Shown here piece after piece: positions 10,623-22,095 of a DNA stretch of 64,000 nucleotides (position 1 is its first letter; the number at the start of each line of letters is the position of its first letter). A program made the position numbers and the translations under genes. The DNA comes from Mercurialis annua (Eukaryota; Streptophyta; Magnoliopsida; Malpighiales; Euphorbiaceae). The notes under the pieces were generated by a model. That model searched no databases. It saw nothing but the letters and a program-made list of their open reading frames with translations, and was not told where the DNA came from. The stretch covers positions 5,285,001-5,349,000 of the forward strand of contig NC_065573.1 in NCBI RefSeq assembly GCF_937616625.2, read 5' to 3'.

Positions 10623-12272
10623 CTAAATAGATGAAAGATCTTTACATATGGTTTTGATACATGGCCTCTCAGAGATAGATCATATACATCTTAGAGCTAG
10701 TCCAAGTACCTCTTCCGTCCCCTTTTCGACTGCCGGAGCCCCCATATCCGGCACAAGTGCAGGATCAAAGCCGCGTGTGCCATGACCCTCTGTCACCCTT
10801 AACAGCACCCAATCTGTTAAGTTAACCCCTCCTTTTTCCCCGAAAATGACATCACCAGCACACCTGCCAGTCAAAAGCTCTAGTAATATCACTTCAAAGG
10901 CGTAAACATCTGACTTAAAGGAGGGAATTGGTTTTTAGAAGCAGCCAATTCTGGTGCGCCATATCCGTGACACCAGCATCTAGTATTTGTTCAATGGTTC
11001 CTGGTTGAGTGATTAATCGATGGAGGCAGTAATCAGCAATGCGTGCAATGAGATCAGCCCCATCAAGCAATATATTAGTTGCTTTAAGGTTCCCATGGGG
11101 AATGGCGTGATCAAAATGGAGATAGTTCAGGCCACGTGCAACATCAGCAACTACTTTTAGTCTCTGTGCCTAGGTTAGTGGAGGACCTTTCCTTCCTGCT
11201 CGATCTGAAAATTTTGATTCATTTCATCAGGAATGAAATGTTAATCAAACAATGAAAACAAATCTATTTAATACTCTCATGTTTCGAGGGTGCAATTCAT
11301 ATCAAGAAATGAATATGATTAGTAGACATTATGTTTCACAAATGCAACTCCGTGAAATGCATATGAAATCAAGATCTTACCATAAAGATAGCTTCCAAGA
11401 CTTCCTGGTGAGATGTAATCAGACAAGATGAGTTTGTCGTGCTGTGTGGGTCCCCAGTAGTATCCTCGCAAACTGACAACATTTGGATGTCTGATATTTG
11501 CAAACTTTTTAGCCTCCTTTGTCAACTCTTTCTTCTGTTTTGCTCTCCCTTCTCTCAGCCACTTCACGGTTAAGAACATTCCATTGTCTAGTGAGGCCTT
11601 GTATGACGTCCCATGACTGCTCCTCCCCAAGACTTTCGCCGGTGCTTTTGAGAGCTCATCCGGTGTCATAGTGATTGTATCATAGAGAATATAAAGCTCA
11701 CCGACCAATCTATGTGGTGACCTTATGTCCAGTCTTGCAAGCGTACCAGCAGTGAACGGTTCCCCAAATTTTGGGGACCAGGACATATGACTCTGTTTTG
11801 ACGGCGAAAAGCCAGTTACAGCGGCCATTTTTTCATCGGGAACAAAGGCACTTCCACTGCCTGTTCCACTTATACCAAAAGGGTTGGTTGCAGAGTGCCT
11901 ATGGATGGCTTTATAATTAATGGTCTTTGGCCGAGATATACTTGATACAGGAAAGTAGAGTACAAAGATAGCAAGCATGATAAGAAGGATAGCTGCAATC
12001 ACACATGAGACTATTATCACCACTTTGATACTAGTATTGATTGGTTTCCTGCAAGAACTTTCACCTGGTGAATTGCTCGACCTAGAAGGACCGTTTGGAA
12101 GACATAATCTTGGATTTCCAGGGTAGAAAGAAGAGCGAGGGAATCTCCTAAGGTTTTCTGGGACAGCCCCTGAAAGATCATTGTATGACACATTAAAGGC
12201 TGAAAGGCTGTTCGTCAAATTGTTTGGTACGGGACCTGAGAAATGGTTTTGGGACAAAGTTAAGGAGCTTAA
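10623..12272 (-). pseudogene. GHR1-like LRR receptor-like kinase, 3' part (last LRR, TM, pseudokinase)
   Basis: Reading leftwards from 12272: an LRR end (LSQNHFSGPVP), NVSYNDLSGAVPEN, SFYPGNPRL, a membrane span (VVIIVSCVIAAILLIMLAIF), an intracellular linker (GFSPSKQSHMSWSP, DIRSPHRLVGEL), then the kinase-like domain (LGRSSHGTSYKASLDNG, VKWLREG, RHPNVVSLRGYYWGPTQHDK, ILSDYISPGSL). An intron runs from about 11380 to 11206. The next exon has HGNLKATNILLDG where kinases have HRD, as in Arabidopsis GHR1, a plasma-membrane pseudokinase of guard-cell signalling. Lesions: a stop at the Trp codon before AQRLK (about 11170), a frameshift near 10965-10930, and TGA for Arg at about 10680 just before SISERP. 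The original stop is probably at 10623-10625. The 5' half lies at 25240-26753. Confidence 0.85.
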
Positions 12273-12940
12273 TGATAAGCTATTATTTTACGTAGTTTTT
12301 ATAGCATTTATTAGTCAGTTTTCAGTACTTATTCGTAAAATAAAAGCTTAAATAGTTAGGATTTCGTAATTTGTAGTTTTTAAGAATAAATATTAAATCA
12401 TATCATTTTTGGGGTATTTACGATTGAAACAGGGTCAAATAGTCAAAGCCAGAAGAATTCAGAAAACTGGAGCCTAACCAAAGCCCAACCGGTTCAATTT
12501 GAATTTAACCGGTCAAGACCCAAAGGATGGTAGATAAGCCGGCCTTCAGCCGGCCCACGACATCAGGCCGGCTAAGGGTCGGCTGACACCTGGATATTCG
12601 CAAAAATGCGTTCTCATTGGAATAAGGTAACAAAATTCTGAAGTTATCACATTAGACCTTCCATAATCAGCAGAATATTGCATTCGCACTCAAGAGAGTC
12701 TCTTTCTTGACTTGCACACAAAGAAGTGGAGTTTGGCAATAAGATAAAAGCTCATTAAGGGAAGAAGCTATACTCTTTTGGAAACAAGACAAGTTAAAGA
12801 TTGGTCCACTAAAGATGATTATGGAAGGACTTGATCATTACTCCACTTTCAAAGGAAAGAAGATATTCTCAACTTGATCATGATTCAAGCTTCACATGGA
12901 AAGATTACATCTTTGGCTTGAACTCCACTCCAAGTGACTC

Positions 12941-12950
12941 TATAAATAGA
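12941..12950 (+). promoter_or_regulatory. TATA box of LTR promoter
   Basis: TATAAATAGA inside the LTR, about 670 bp from its start, in a good position for the U3 core promoter. Confidence 0.6.
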
Positions 12951-13307
12951 CCTTATTTGTGTAGAGAAAACATATCGTAACTTAGTGTAGACTTAGGATT
13001 AGCCACTACAAATACTTTTTAGTATAGATTATTTCTATCTTTGATTTTCTCCTGTACTCAAGGTATAACTTATCCATTGTTATAATTCATATGACAATGG
13101 GTAACTAAACCTTTAGTTCGACGGTTGATATGAACGTTTATTTATATAATTGATTGGCCTTGGATATTTTGGTGATTTATCGTGTTTCGGTTATTGAACT
13201 TAATGCTTGGATTAAATTGAGAAATTGATTCATGATACATGTTTAATTAACTAATTGAGAAATTGTTAATTAAATAGATCTAAATAATCGGAAACTTAAA
13301 GAAGAAC

Positions 13308-13800
13308 GCCACGAGAGTGTTGGAATTTAAGTAATCTTGAGTTTGTTTCGTAATCACAATTTAGTTGGTTAATTGGTTTTTAATAACACGAGAGTGAGTT
13401 AATTATCGATTAATTAATAGGTGTTGAAATTTGGTGTTGATTAATATTCTTCATGCATGAATGTTTTTGATCAATTCATTCATTGTTTCATGTTTTAATT
13501 ATTAACTCGAGAGAGCTTAGTTATAATAGATCAGTTAATCAACAACGTATGAATTAATAACACGAGAGTGAGTTAATGAATACGTGTTCTTAAGGGTTTG
13601 CTTAATAAATATAATTTAATCAGTTGACTAGGTTCATTATAACACGAGAGTGAGTAATTTGCCTATAAATTGGTTATTTGTTTATTTTTATCTGTGATAA
13701 CTCGAGAGAGAGTTATGGATGCTTTAGACTAGCCTGAACTATAATTTTAGCAATACAACTGAGTTGTGATCATTTCGGTCTTTGAGACTCGAGAGAGCGG
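13308..13800 (+). repeat. CGAGAG(T/A)GAGTTA motif series in LTR
   Basis: About seven occurrences of (A)AC(A/T)CGAGAG(T/A)G(A)G(TTA) between 13308 and 13800, mostly followed by TTAAT. The related LTR at 37.8-39.3 kb has weaker versions (GTGAGAGCGGG, GTGAGAGAAAGTTA, CTTGAGAGGGTGGG). Confidence 0.7.
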
Positions 13801-14154
13801 GATTCGATATTTTAGAATAGCTCGATTCTAGATGATCACCAAGATATTCATTGTTCATGATTTTATATTCTTATTCAGAATTATCAACCCTTGAACCTTT
13901 ACTCTTATTATTTATAAAAATCATCTTTTAAATCATTTTTACTTTATTGATTTTAATTACTTAATTTATTTGTTACTTGGTTACTTTTAATTATTTTGGT
14001 CACAAAACTCTCAAACCATTTTCGTAGCTAAGCGGTCAAAAGAATGCTCAAAATTGGTAATTAAATCTATTGTCTCTGTGGGATCGATATCCGTACTTCC
14101 GGATTATATTACTTGTGCGATACCGTCACTTACGGTTAGCAGTCAACAAGTTTT

Positions 14155-14172
14155 TGGCTCCGTTGCCGTGGA
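14155..14172 (+). promoter_or_regulatory. Primer binding site (tRNA-Asp type)
   Basis: TGGCTCCGTTGCCGTGGA, two mismatches from the complement of the plant tRNA-Asp 3' end (TGGCGCCGTTGCCGGGGA), placed six bases after the LTR end. Confidence 0.8.
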
Positions 14173-14306
14173 CAATTGCGTATTTAATAGACTAAGAGTC
14201 AAGAATTCTTGGGTGTGTTAGCATTTATTTTTATTTACTTTATTTTATTGGATTTTATTTGTGGTAGTGTTGTTTTTGTTTTGTGCAGAAAATTTGGTCA
14301 AAGTGT

Positions 14307-15906
14307 ATGCATAATACACGGAGTTCCAAGCTTCCGCTAGAACCTTTTCAACATGACCTCTCCAGTTTCGAAAGAGGTATTCGAAAGTCATCCCAAAAAT
14401 CAGATACTATAGGGGATCAAGCTAGACATCATGACGGGTATGTCCCGCCATTTTCTAATGTTGATATGATTCCGCCTCACCATCCACAAAATGTTGAGGT
14501 AGCACCAGTTCAACAAAGGCAACCAAGGAATCAAAACAGACAACAACAACAAGCACCTAAAAGGCGCACTTTGGGTGAATTCTTTTTACCCGATGTTGAT
14601 CATGCTAATTTTGGATGTTTTGCACCACCTATTCAGGCAAATACTTTTGAGATCAAAACTAGCACGATTAGTCTACTTGAGAATCGATGCCAATTTTATG
14701 GTTTGCCTAGTGAATATCCAAATGCACATATTTCGAAATTTTTGGAGGTGCGCAGTACGTTCAAAATTCCTAACGTGACGGAGGATCAAATCAAGCTTCG
14801 ATTGTTTCCATTCTCCTTGCGAGATAAGACATGAGCATGGATTCAATCTATAGCTAGAAATTCCATCACGACATGGGGACAACTTGCACAAGCTTTTCTC
14901 AACAAATATTTCCGTTTGGGGAAGACGGCAAGATTGACGAAAGAAATTATTGATTTCTTTCAACATGATGGAGAAGCTTTGAATGGAGCGTGGGAGAGAT
15001 TCAATAAACTTCAACGAAGTTGCCCACATCACCATCTCCAGAAGGAACATTTAATTCAGATATTTTGTAATGGTATTAATGAGCATACTAGAGCTATTAT
15101 TGATGCAGCTTCAGAAGGCTCAATCATGAGGAAGACGTACGAAGAAGCACTTGCATTATTAGATGAATTGGCTATAAACAGCAGTTCTCGGCCTACTGAG
15201 AGGCTGAGACAATCAAATCAAAAGGGCATGATGACCTTAGAGCAGATCCAAGAGTTGGAGGTGATGAAAACAAAGAACGCTGCCCTCCAAGCTCAAGTGG
15301 ATTTGTACAAAAGACAAAGGAATGCTCCGATAGCAGCAGTGCAAGCAGGATGCGAATTTTGTGGAGATATCAGCCACTCAGGAGGAGAATGCTTAATTTC
15401 AGAACAAACCACAAATGAACAGGTAAATTACGTTGGCGGACAATGGAATGACCCATATTCTAACACTTATAATCCAGGATGGAGGAATCATCCGAATTTT
15501 TCTTGGAAAGATACAAATCATTCAGGTCCAAACAACGCGAATACTCAGGCAAATGCAGGAAGTTTCAATTTTCATGTTGTTTCGCCCTTCTTCAAGAAAG
15601 GCGGATCTAGAACTGTCACCTTCCAATTAGAAAGATCAGTTAATGTAGTTGAAATAATCAGGGAACCGCTATCAACCTAATCAAGGTAATTTTAATTCTA
15701 ACAAGTATGGTAGTAGGCCACAAAATCCTCATGGATTTCAATCAAACAGGAATCAAGATGATGGAAGCAAGCTCGATAAAATTTTGGAGCGATTTGAGAA
15801 GTTTGAAGCAGAAGCGCGACAGAAAGATAAAAATCAAGCAGCCGCCTTCCATCATCTCGAGGTACAAATTTCACAATTGGCAACCTCTATCCAAGGTAGA
15901 AACTAG
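14307..15906 (+). pseudogene. gag: gag of the Athila-like element, broken
   Basis: The start ATG is at 14307 (MHNTRSSK), equivalent to the start used in the related gag at 39504. Conserved pieces: RRTLGEFF, the retrotransposon gag core (QIKLRLFPFSLRDK, ITTWGQLAQAFLNKYF, GAWERFNKLQRSCPHH, FCNGINEHTRAIIDAA), a Cys-rich stretch (CEFCGDISHSGGEC), then NPYSNTYNPGW-type sequence and a coiled-coil-like Lys/Glu-rich part. The protein would form the particle that packages the RNA. Lesions: TGA at 14832, a frameshift before about 15660, and TAG at 15904. The likely continuous parent frame would read into the protease. Confidence 0.85.
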
Positions 15907-16978
15907 GGTGGTCTACCATCCACTACAGAGACAAATCCCAAAGAGCAAGTTAAGGCTGTCGAGCGTAGGAGCGGGATGGCTCTTAATGATCCACATGGTA
16001 AGAAGCCTATAGAAGTCAATGATGAGCCAAATATTGACGAAGCGAGTTCAAGCAACATAAAGGCAAGCGAGGGGGTAATAGTCGAGGATGCAACTCCTGA
16101 GGTTAGACCACCACCACCTCCTCCATATGTGCCTAAGGTACCGTTTCCAAGTCGACTCAGGAAAATACCAGACAACCATAAATTTCATAAATTTTTGGCA
16201 AATCTTCAAGAAGCTCCATATCAACATAAGTCTAGCGGATGCTTTGTGAGAAATGCCTCAGTATGCGAAGTTTCTCAAAGACACAATTATGAACAAGCGG
16301 AGTTGGAAAGATAAAGGCACTATCTCATTGACTGAAAACTGCAGCTCAATCATTTTGAGTGATTTACCCACAAAACTGAAAGATCCAGGGAGTTTTACTA
16401 TTCCTTGCACCATTGGAAATTTAAATTATGTGAACTGTTTATGTGATTTAGGTGCAAGTATCAATTTAATGCCTCTGTTTCTTTTTAGAAATTTGTTTCG
16501 TAATCAATCAGTGAAACAGACTTCAATGGTACTCCAACTGGCCGACCAGTCAATCAAGAAACCATATGGAGTGTTCGAAGATGTTCTAGTCAAAGTGGAT
16601 AAGTTTATCTTTCCAGTAGACTTTGTCATTCTTGATTATGCAGTTGATAAAAACTGACCTATGATTCTTGGGCGTCCTTTCATGAATACGGGAAAGGCAC
16701 TAATCGATGTTCATGCTGGAAAGCTGACTTTGAGGATTGACGAAGATAATGTGGAATTTGACATGAAAAAGTTGATGCAAAATGCTACCGAAGAGGAAGG
16801 ATTCATGCGAGTTGATGTATTTGATGAAATGGTGTCCGAACAACTCAAGAGGAATATGGAAGCAATAAACCAAGGTAGTGAGACTAACCTAATCGATTTC
16901 AAGATTTCAGGTGCAGAGTTTGTCCAATCCACCAAGTGTTCAACGGGGAACAAGGTTATAACACAACAGGCAGTATAA
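15907..16978 (+). pseudogene. Aspartic protease region of the Athila-like polyprotein, broken
   Basis: A Pro-rich linker (RPPPPPPYVPKVPFP, about 16105) is followed by SRLRKIPDN and a frameshift near 16250. The protease domain then runs 16370-16760: CTIGNLNYVNCLCDLGASINLMP, with the catalytic Asp at 16445 in DLGAS (the form usual in Athila-type elements instead of DTG/DSG), then VLQLADQSIKKPYG and, after a TGA at about 16655, MILGRPFMNTGKALID. The frame closes at 16976. The enzyme would have matured the Gag-Pol polyprotein. Confidence 0.8.
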
Positions 16979-18954
16979 AATTCTCTCCATGTCTCTTCTG
17001 AGATATGTGAAGAAGAGGGGGAAATTGAATCTGCACAAGTATCAGAGGTATCTTTCAACTCTGAAGAACCAACTGAACAAGATGAGGGAGAAGATCCTGA
17101 AGAGGATGAACTTACACCAGAGGAGTTAATCAGAAACGAGAGGGTAACACCACCATCTTCTGTTAAGCCACCAAAAGTGGAGCTTAAAACGCTTCTATCA
17201 CATCCGAGGTACGCATTCGTAGGTGAAAATAATACATTGCCAATTATAATCTCAAGCAAATTGACAGAATCACAAGAGCAGCAAGTGATTCAAGTGGTGA
17301 AAAATCATATTTTGGCAATTGGATGGAAAATTTCTGACATCAGGGGGATTAGCCCATCAGTGGTGATGCATAAAATTCATCTTGAGGATGAATCCAAGTC
17401 GTCAGCACAGTGACAGAGGAGGCTTAATCCAAACATGAAAGAAGTAGTTCACAAAGAAATTGTGAAATTACTTGATGCTGGAATTATTTACCCCATTTCT
17501 GATAGCCCATGGGTATGTCCCATTTAATGTGTTCCGAAAAAGGGGGGTATGACAGTGATTGAGAACAACAAAGGGGAGCAAATCTCCACAAGGACAGTAA
17601 CGGGGTGGCGTGTCTGTATTGACTACCGCAAGTTGAATACAGAGACGAGGAAAGACCACTTCCTGTTACCTTTTATTGATCAAATGTTAGAGCGGGTAGC
17701 GGGCCACGCTTTCTATTGTTTTCTTGATGGTTATTCATGATATAACCAAATTCTCATTTTTCTGGATGACCAAGAGAAAACAACTTTTACTAGTCCTTTT
17801 GGAACATTTGCATATCGCAGGGTGCCGTTTTGTCTCTGTAACGCACCAGCAGCGATGCATGACCTCCATATTTTCTGATATGATGGAGGATGTTATGGAA
17901 GTTTTATGGATGACTTTTCAGTGTTTGGAGATTCTTTTGAGGGATGTTTAAAGAATGTCAATCGAGTTCTAGCAAGATGTGAAGAGACAAATTTAGTACT
18001 AAATTGGAAGAAATGCCACTTCATGGTGGAAGAAGGAGTAGTCTTAGGCCACAAAATTTTGAAGGATGGCATTGAGGTAGATAGAGCGAAGACGGAAGTG
18101 ATCGAGAAACTTCCACCACCGACCATTATTAAGGGAGTTCGTGCCTTTCTAGGGCATGCTGGCTTTTATCGTCGCTTTATCAAAGATTTTTCCTCAATTG
18201 CTAGACCTCTTACTAATTTGCTTGTGAAAGATGCTCCTTTTGATTTCACTAATGATTGTTTGCTAGCATTCGATAAACTAAAGGAAGCTCTAGTCTCGGT
18301 GCGATTATCTCTTCGCCAGATTGGGAGCTACCTTTTTAACTGATGTGCGACGCAAGAGATCAAGCTCTAGGATGTGTTTTCGGGCAGGAAAAGGATAAGA
18401 AACTGCATGTGATCTATTATGCAAGAAGAACAATGGCAGGGGCTCAGCTCAATTACACCACCACTGAGAAGGAAATGCTAGCCGTGGTGTTTGCATTGGA
18501 TAAGTTTTGGTCATATTTGCTATGCTTCAAAGTTGTCATATACACGGATCATGCCCCACTACGATATCTCTTCGAAAAACAAGACGCAAAGCCGAGACTG
18601 ATTCGATGGGTGCTACTCATGCAAGAGTTTGACATCAAAATCAAAGACAAAAAGGGGACGGAAAATGTGGCAGCTGACCACTTATCAAGGTTAGAAATTC
18701 CTGAACCTATACCATTAGGAGTGGAAATCAATGAGAGATTTCCAGATGAAATGCTTATGATGATTTCTGAGGTGGAGACACTGTGGTATGCAGACATTGC
18801 AAATTATTTATCTTCAAATATTATGCCACCTGACATGTCTTATCATCAAAGGAAAAAGTTTTTAAGTGATGTTAAAAGGTTTCTCTGGGATGAACCGTAC
18901 CTCTTCAAGGTATGTGGGGATGGAATGCTAAGACGATGTGTGCCTCTTAACTAG
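16979..18954 (+). pseudogene. pol: Reverse transcriptase and RNase H, broken
   Basis: An acidic linker (16980-17160) leads to LKTLLSHPRYAFVG (about 17180), IGWKISDIRGISPSVVMHKI, EIVKLLDAGIIYPISDSPWV, VPKKGG, GWRVCIDYRKLN, FYCFLDGYS, then the F-MDD active-site box at about 17907 (MDDFSVFGDSF) and LGHKIL. The RNase H part has [42 protein letters not shown] and ADHLSRL. Stops are at about 17411, 17525, 17738, 18341 and 18952, with a frameshift just before the MDD box. The normal role is copying element RNA to DNA in cytoplasmic particles. It is beyond repair here. Confidence 0.85.
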
Positions 18955-20065
18955 ATGCTACCCATTCTTTGTCATTGTCATGAGTCATCTTATGCGGGGC
19001 ACTATGGTATGGCAAGAACCGCGCGGCTCGTGTGCTTGAAAGCGGATTCTTTTGGACAACACTCTTTAGAGATGCAAAGGATTTTGTGAATCATTGCGAT
19101 CGATGCCAACGAGTTGGAAATATCTGTAAACGAGATGAGATGCCCTTGACTTCCATCCAAGAGGTAGAAATTTTCGACGTATGGGGAATCGATTTCATGG
19201 GGCCGTTTCCGGTGTCTTTTGGAAAGCAATACATTTTGGTATGTGTTGATTAAGTTTCCAAATGGGTAGAGGCGGAGGCCTTACCCAGAAATGATGCCAA
19301 AGTGGTGCTGGAGTTTCTCAAGCGACTGATGAATCGGTTTGGCACTCTGAGGGCCATAATAAGCGATGGTGGATCTCATTTTTGCAATAGGCAATTTGAT
19401 GCCTTAATGAAGAAATATAATGTCTACCACCGCATCGCTACCCCATATCATCCTCAGAGAAGCGGACAAGTTGAAGTATCAAATCGCGAGTTGAAGCGAA
19501 TTCTCGAGAAAACAGTGAATGGCACAAGAAAGGATTGGTCACTAAAGTTAGACAATGCATTATGGGCATACCATATGGCTTTTAAAACGCCTCTCAGAAT
19601 GTCTCCATTTCGCATAGTCTATGGAAAGCGTGCCATATTCCATTGGAGCTCGAACATCGTGCATATTGGGCGATAAAGAAGTTGAATTTTGATTTGAAAG
19701 CTGCGGGCGAAAAGCGAATGCTTCAGTTAAATGAATTGGATGAGTTTCGATTCATGGCGTACGAGAACGTCAAGCTCTACAAAGAGAAAACAAAACGATG
19801 GCACGATGCTCACATAAGCCCCAAGGTTTTTGAGGTAGGTGCATTGGTTTTGCTTTACAAATCACGATTGCGGTTGTTCCCAGGAAAACTTAAATCACGA
19901 TGGAATGGCCCATTCAAAGTAAAGAGTGTGGCGGAGCATGGAGCATTGAAGTTGGAGAACAAACGAGGGGAAATTTTCAAGGTAAATGGTCATAGGTGCA
20001 AACCCTATCTCGGACCGTTGACCGACCAAATGGTGGAGCAAATTACATTAACCACTCCCTCGTGA
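18955..20065 (+). pseudogene. Integrase, broken
   Basis: The zinc-binding HHCC module spans CHCHESSYAGHYG (about 18970) and NHCDRCQRVG (19090), with a frameshift between. The catalytic core retains GIDFMGPF (first Asp), IISDGGSHF (second Asp) and SGQVEVSNRE (Glu), so the D-D-E triad is still recognisable. A TAA interrupts the core at 19251 and a frameshift lies near 19650. The C-terminal part (19643-20065) contains LYKSRLRLFPGKLKSRWNGPF, the GPF/Y module that ends gypsy integrases. No chromodomain is seen. The stop is at 20063. Confidence 0.85.
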
Positions 20066-20190
20066 TTCAACCATGAAATCGAGCTTTGGACGTTAAACAA
20101 ACGCACTCGGGAGGCATTCCTGAGAGGTTTGCAATTTTCTTTTTCGCAAATTTTTTCTTGTTTTTCTATTTTTGAAAAAATATTTCAGCC

Positions 20191-20226
20191 CCTCAGCCGG
20201 CCCCCAGCCGGCCGAGGGCCGGCTGA
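20191..20226. repeat. CAGCCGGC hairpin module 2
   Basis: CTCAGCCGGCC and CCAGCCGGCC followed by GGGCCGGCTGAC; can pair into a strong GC stem. One of six such modules in the element. Confidence 0.8.
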
Positions 20227-20269
20227 CGTTTGCAAGGACGATTTAAAAATAGTCCAAAAAGTGCAGAGG

Positions 20270-20315
20270 CTCAGTTGACCCCCAGCCGGCCTAATATCGA
20301 GGGTCGGCCGAGACA
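20270..20315. repeat. CAGCCGGC hairpin module 3 (degenerate)
   Basis: CTCAGTTGACC, CCAGCCGGCC, then GGGTCGGCCGAG; same arrangement as the other modules with C-to-T type changes. Confidence 0.7.
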
Positions 20316-20750
20316 CTGAATTTCTAAAAAAAATAAAAAAAATTCGATTTTTGTTTTAATTGTGTGCATATTTGCATTAAAAATCAAAATTTAAGAAAAT
20401 CAAATAAAGTTTTAAATGTAGGTCTTTAATGTTAATTTTGAATCATTTCTTCAAGCCAATAAGGGAACATAATTAGTCTTTTAGGAAGTTTTTCCATTTG
20501 GATTACTTTGTATAATTTCCTTTTTCTAATTTCATTTCCCACCATAATTAGCTTCTTAATTGACTTCCTAATTTAGTTTATTATCTTAATCATGTTTAAT
20601 ATGAATTTCATTACCTTGTTGCATTTTTATTTTCCCTTTTCATTATAATACTATCCTAATAATTCTTTAGACTTTTAACCCTAGGTAGTTCATTAGTCTT
20701 TCTTCTCTACACATACCCTCTAGAACAAATAGACAAACAACCTAGCAATC

Positions 20751-21498
20751 ATGAGTTACTAGCCACTCCGAGACGGAAAATAATGACACCTATGACCCTT
20801 CCACATGCGACCCTCATTATGAAACCGAGCCGGTGTGGATCCCATACGCACCAAAAGATGCGCATGAATGGTTGCAAGATCTCCCCCACCAACCCGAGGA
20901 TTTCTTAGATGAAATCTTCCAAGAACCTCCCTCCGAACGAGATTCAGATCTAGACTCCGACTCTTCCAAGGAGGATTCGGATGAGGAGGCCGAGGAGGAG
21001 GAAGAAAATGAGGAGGAGGAAGCAAATGAGGAGGAGGTTAATGTAGGAGCGGAAAATGTAGAGGTGGAAGATGAGGTGAATGAAGTAGAGGTTATGGCTT
21101 TAGAGGAAGCGGTTCCTGACACTATGGCGACCGTGGCCGCCATTGATTCATCATTTAATCCCGTGGTGTCTGGAATGATTTTCTCTCCCTACTACACTGC
21201 CACCACTAATGGTAGCGATTCCTCGGTGCACTCTCCCGTCACTTTTATCAATCCTTTTGTCGCTCCCGACAATAGTGAAATCACTAGGAGGAGAGTGCAA
21301 CACCAACTCTTTGAGGAAGAAGAGGCGATAGAAAATGCTTGGACCATGAGGGAGCGTGAGGAAGTGGCTAGCCCTTATGAAATGGAGAACTTAAGGTGGG
21401 AGCTAGTTCGTGGTAGGAGTCGCCATAGAATTGTGAGGGAGGGAAGAGCCGGTCGCCCTATGAAAGCCTATTGCATGTGTTGGAAGAGGATGACTTGA
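20751..21498 (+). CDS. Accessory ORF A of the Athila-like element (acidic protein, basic C-terminus)
   Basis: The open frame from 20755 to the stop at 21496 encodes about 247 residues. The likely original start is ATG at 20751: the frame is open directly after it if one extra T at about 20756 is discounted, so there is probably a 1-nt insertion. Residues about 30-60 are WIPYAPKDAHEWLQDLP and a DSDLDSDSS run. About 75-115 are almost pure Glu/Asp (EEAEEEEENEEEE). The middle is neutral. The last 35 residues are basic with ELVRGRSRHR, GRAGRPMKAYC and CWKR. No signal peptide or membrane span is seen, so it is not a typical env-like protein. It shares its C-terminal motif with ORF B downstream. Function unknown; the acidic middle with a basic GRP-containing tail suggests nucleic-acid or histone binding, which is inference. 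Confidence 0.6.
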
Positions 21499-21766
21499 TA
21501 ACGAAGAAAAGATTGGCTTTTGGAAATTAAAAAGTTTTTTCGTTTAAGTTATTTAAATTATTGAGTCGTTTTGTTATTTTTATTTGGAGTCCGTATGTTG
21601 TGAACCCCTTTGAATTATCGAATAATAAAGTCCAAATTATTAGTACTTGTGTTGTCATTTGCTTTAATTTGTCATATTAATGTTCATATTATGTTTAAAA
21701 GCACAAAAATAAATTAAACACATAAAATCAAAAATATTAAAAAAAAATTCGAAAAATAATACAGAT

Positions 21767-21821
21767 CCTCAGCCGGCCTCCAGCCGGCCTTGCCACTCAG
21801 ACCGGCCGGGAGCCGGCTGAA
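21767..21821. repeat. CAGCCGGC hairpin module 4
   Basis: CTCAGCCGGCC, CCAGCCGGCC, then GACCGGCCGG and AGCCGGCTGA. The outer arms CAGCCGGC and GCCGGCTG are perfect complements. Confidence 0.85.
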
Positions 21822-21857
21822 GATTAAATTTCAAAACAATTAAAAAAGAGAGCAGTT

Positions 21858-21911
21858 GCTCAGCCGGCCTTCAGCCGTCCCTCGATGGCAGGCCGGTCAA
21901 GAGCCGGCTGA
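21858..21911. repeat. CAGCCGGC hairpin module 5
   Basis: CTCAGCCGGCC, TTCAGCCGTCC, then AGGCCGGTCA and AGCCGGCTGA. About 90 bp from module 4, likely by local duplication. Confidence 0.85.
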
Positions 21912-22095
21912 TTTGCTGTTTGCTATTTAAAGGGCAATTTTCAATTTTCCTTCTCCTCTTTAAAAACTTGTCACCTTTCAAAACTCTAGACCGAATTTTT
22001 GAGCTTCAACTTGGGGGACAATCATTCCAAGAGATTGATTTGCTTTGCTTTTAGTGCTTCATCTCTTCTTTTTAAGTCAATACTCAACATACTAC

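Larger units (their letters stand above)
12273..14148 (+). repeat. 5' LTR of the Athila-like element
   Basis: Starts TGATAAGCTATT exactly like the 3' copy at 24782, and ends CAACA two bases plus a T run before the primer site. Length is about 1.88 kb, in the range of Athila LTRs. It contains a near-palindrome at 12488-12513, a GC-rich inverted module at 12537-12590, a TATA box and a run of CGAGAG motifs. Confidence 0.85.
20066..20750 (+). other. Post-pol spacer with two GC-rich inverted modules
   Basis: Non-coding. Contains modules at 20191-20226 and 20270-20315 built from CAGCCGGC and its reverse complement GCCGGCTG, in otherwise AT-rich DNA. Confidence 0.7.
21499..22095 (+). other. Spacer with two GC-rich inverted modules
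   Basis: Non-coding DNA between the two accessory ORFs. Modules lie at 21767-21821 and 21858-21911. Confidence 0.7.

Noticed and set aside
12273..14148. Alternative reading in which the LTR ends at about 12740, where the 5' and 3' copies stop matching
   Set aside because: The primer site and the canonical CA end lie at 14148-14155, and the second element has the same arrangement. The shorter 3' copy is better explained by truncation, supported by the missing LRR codons.
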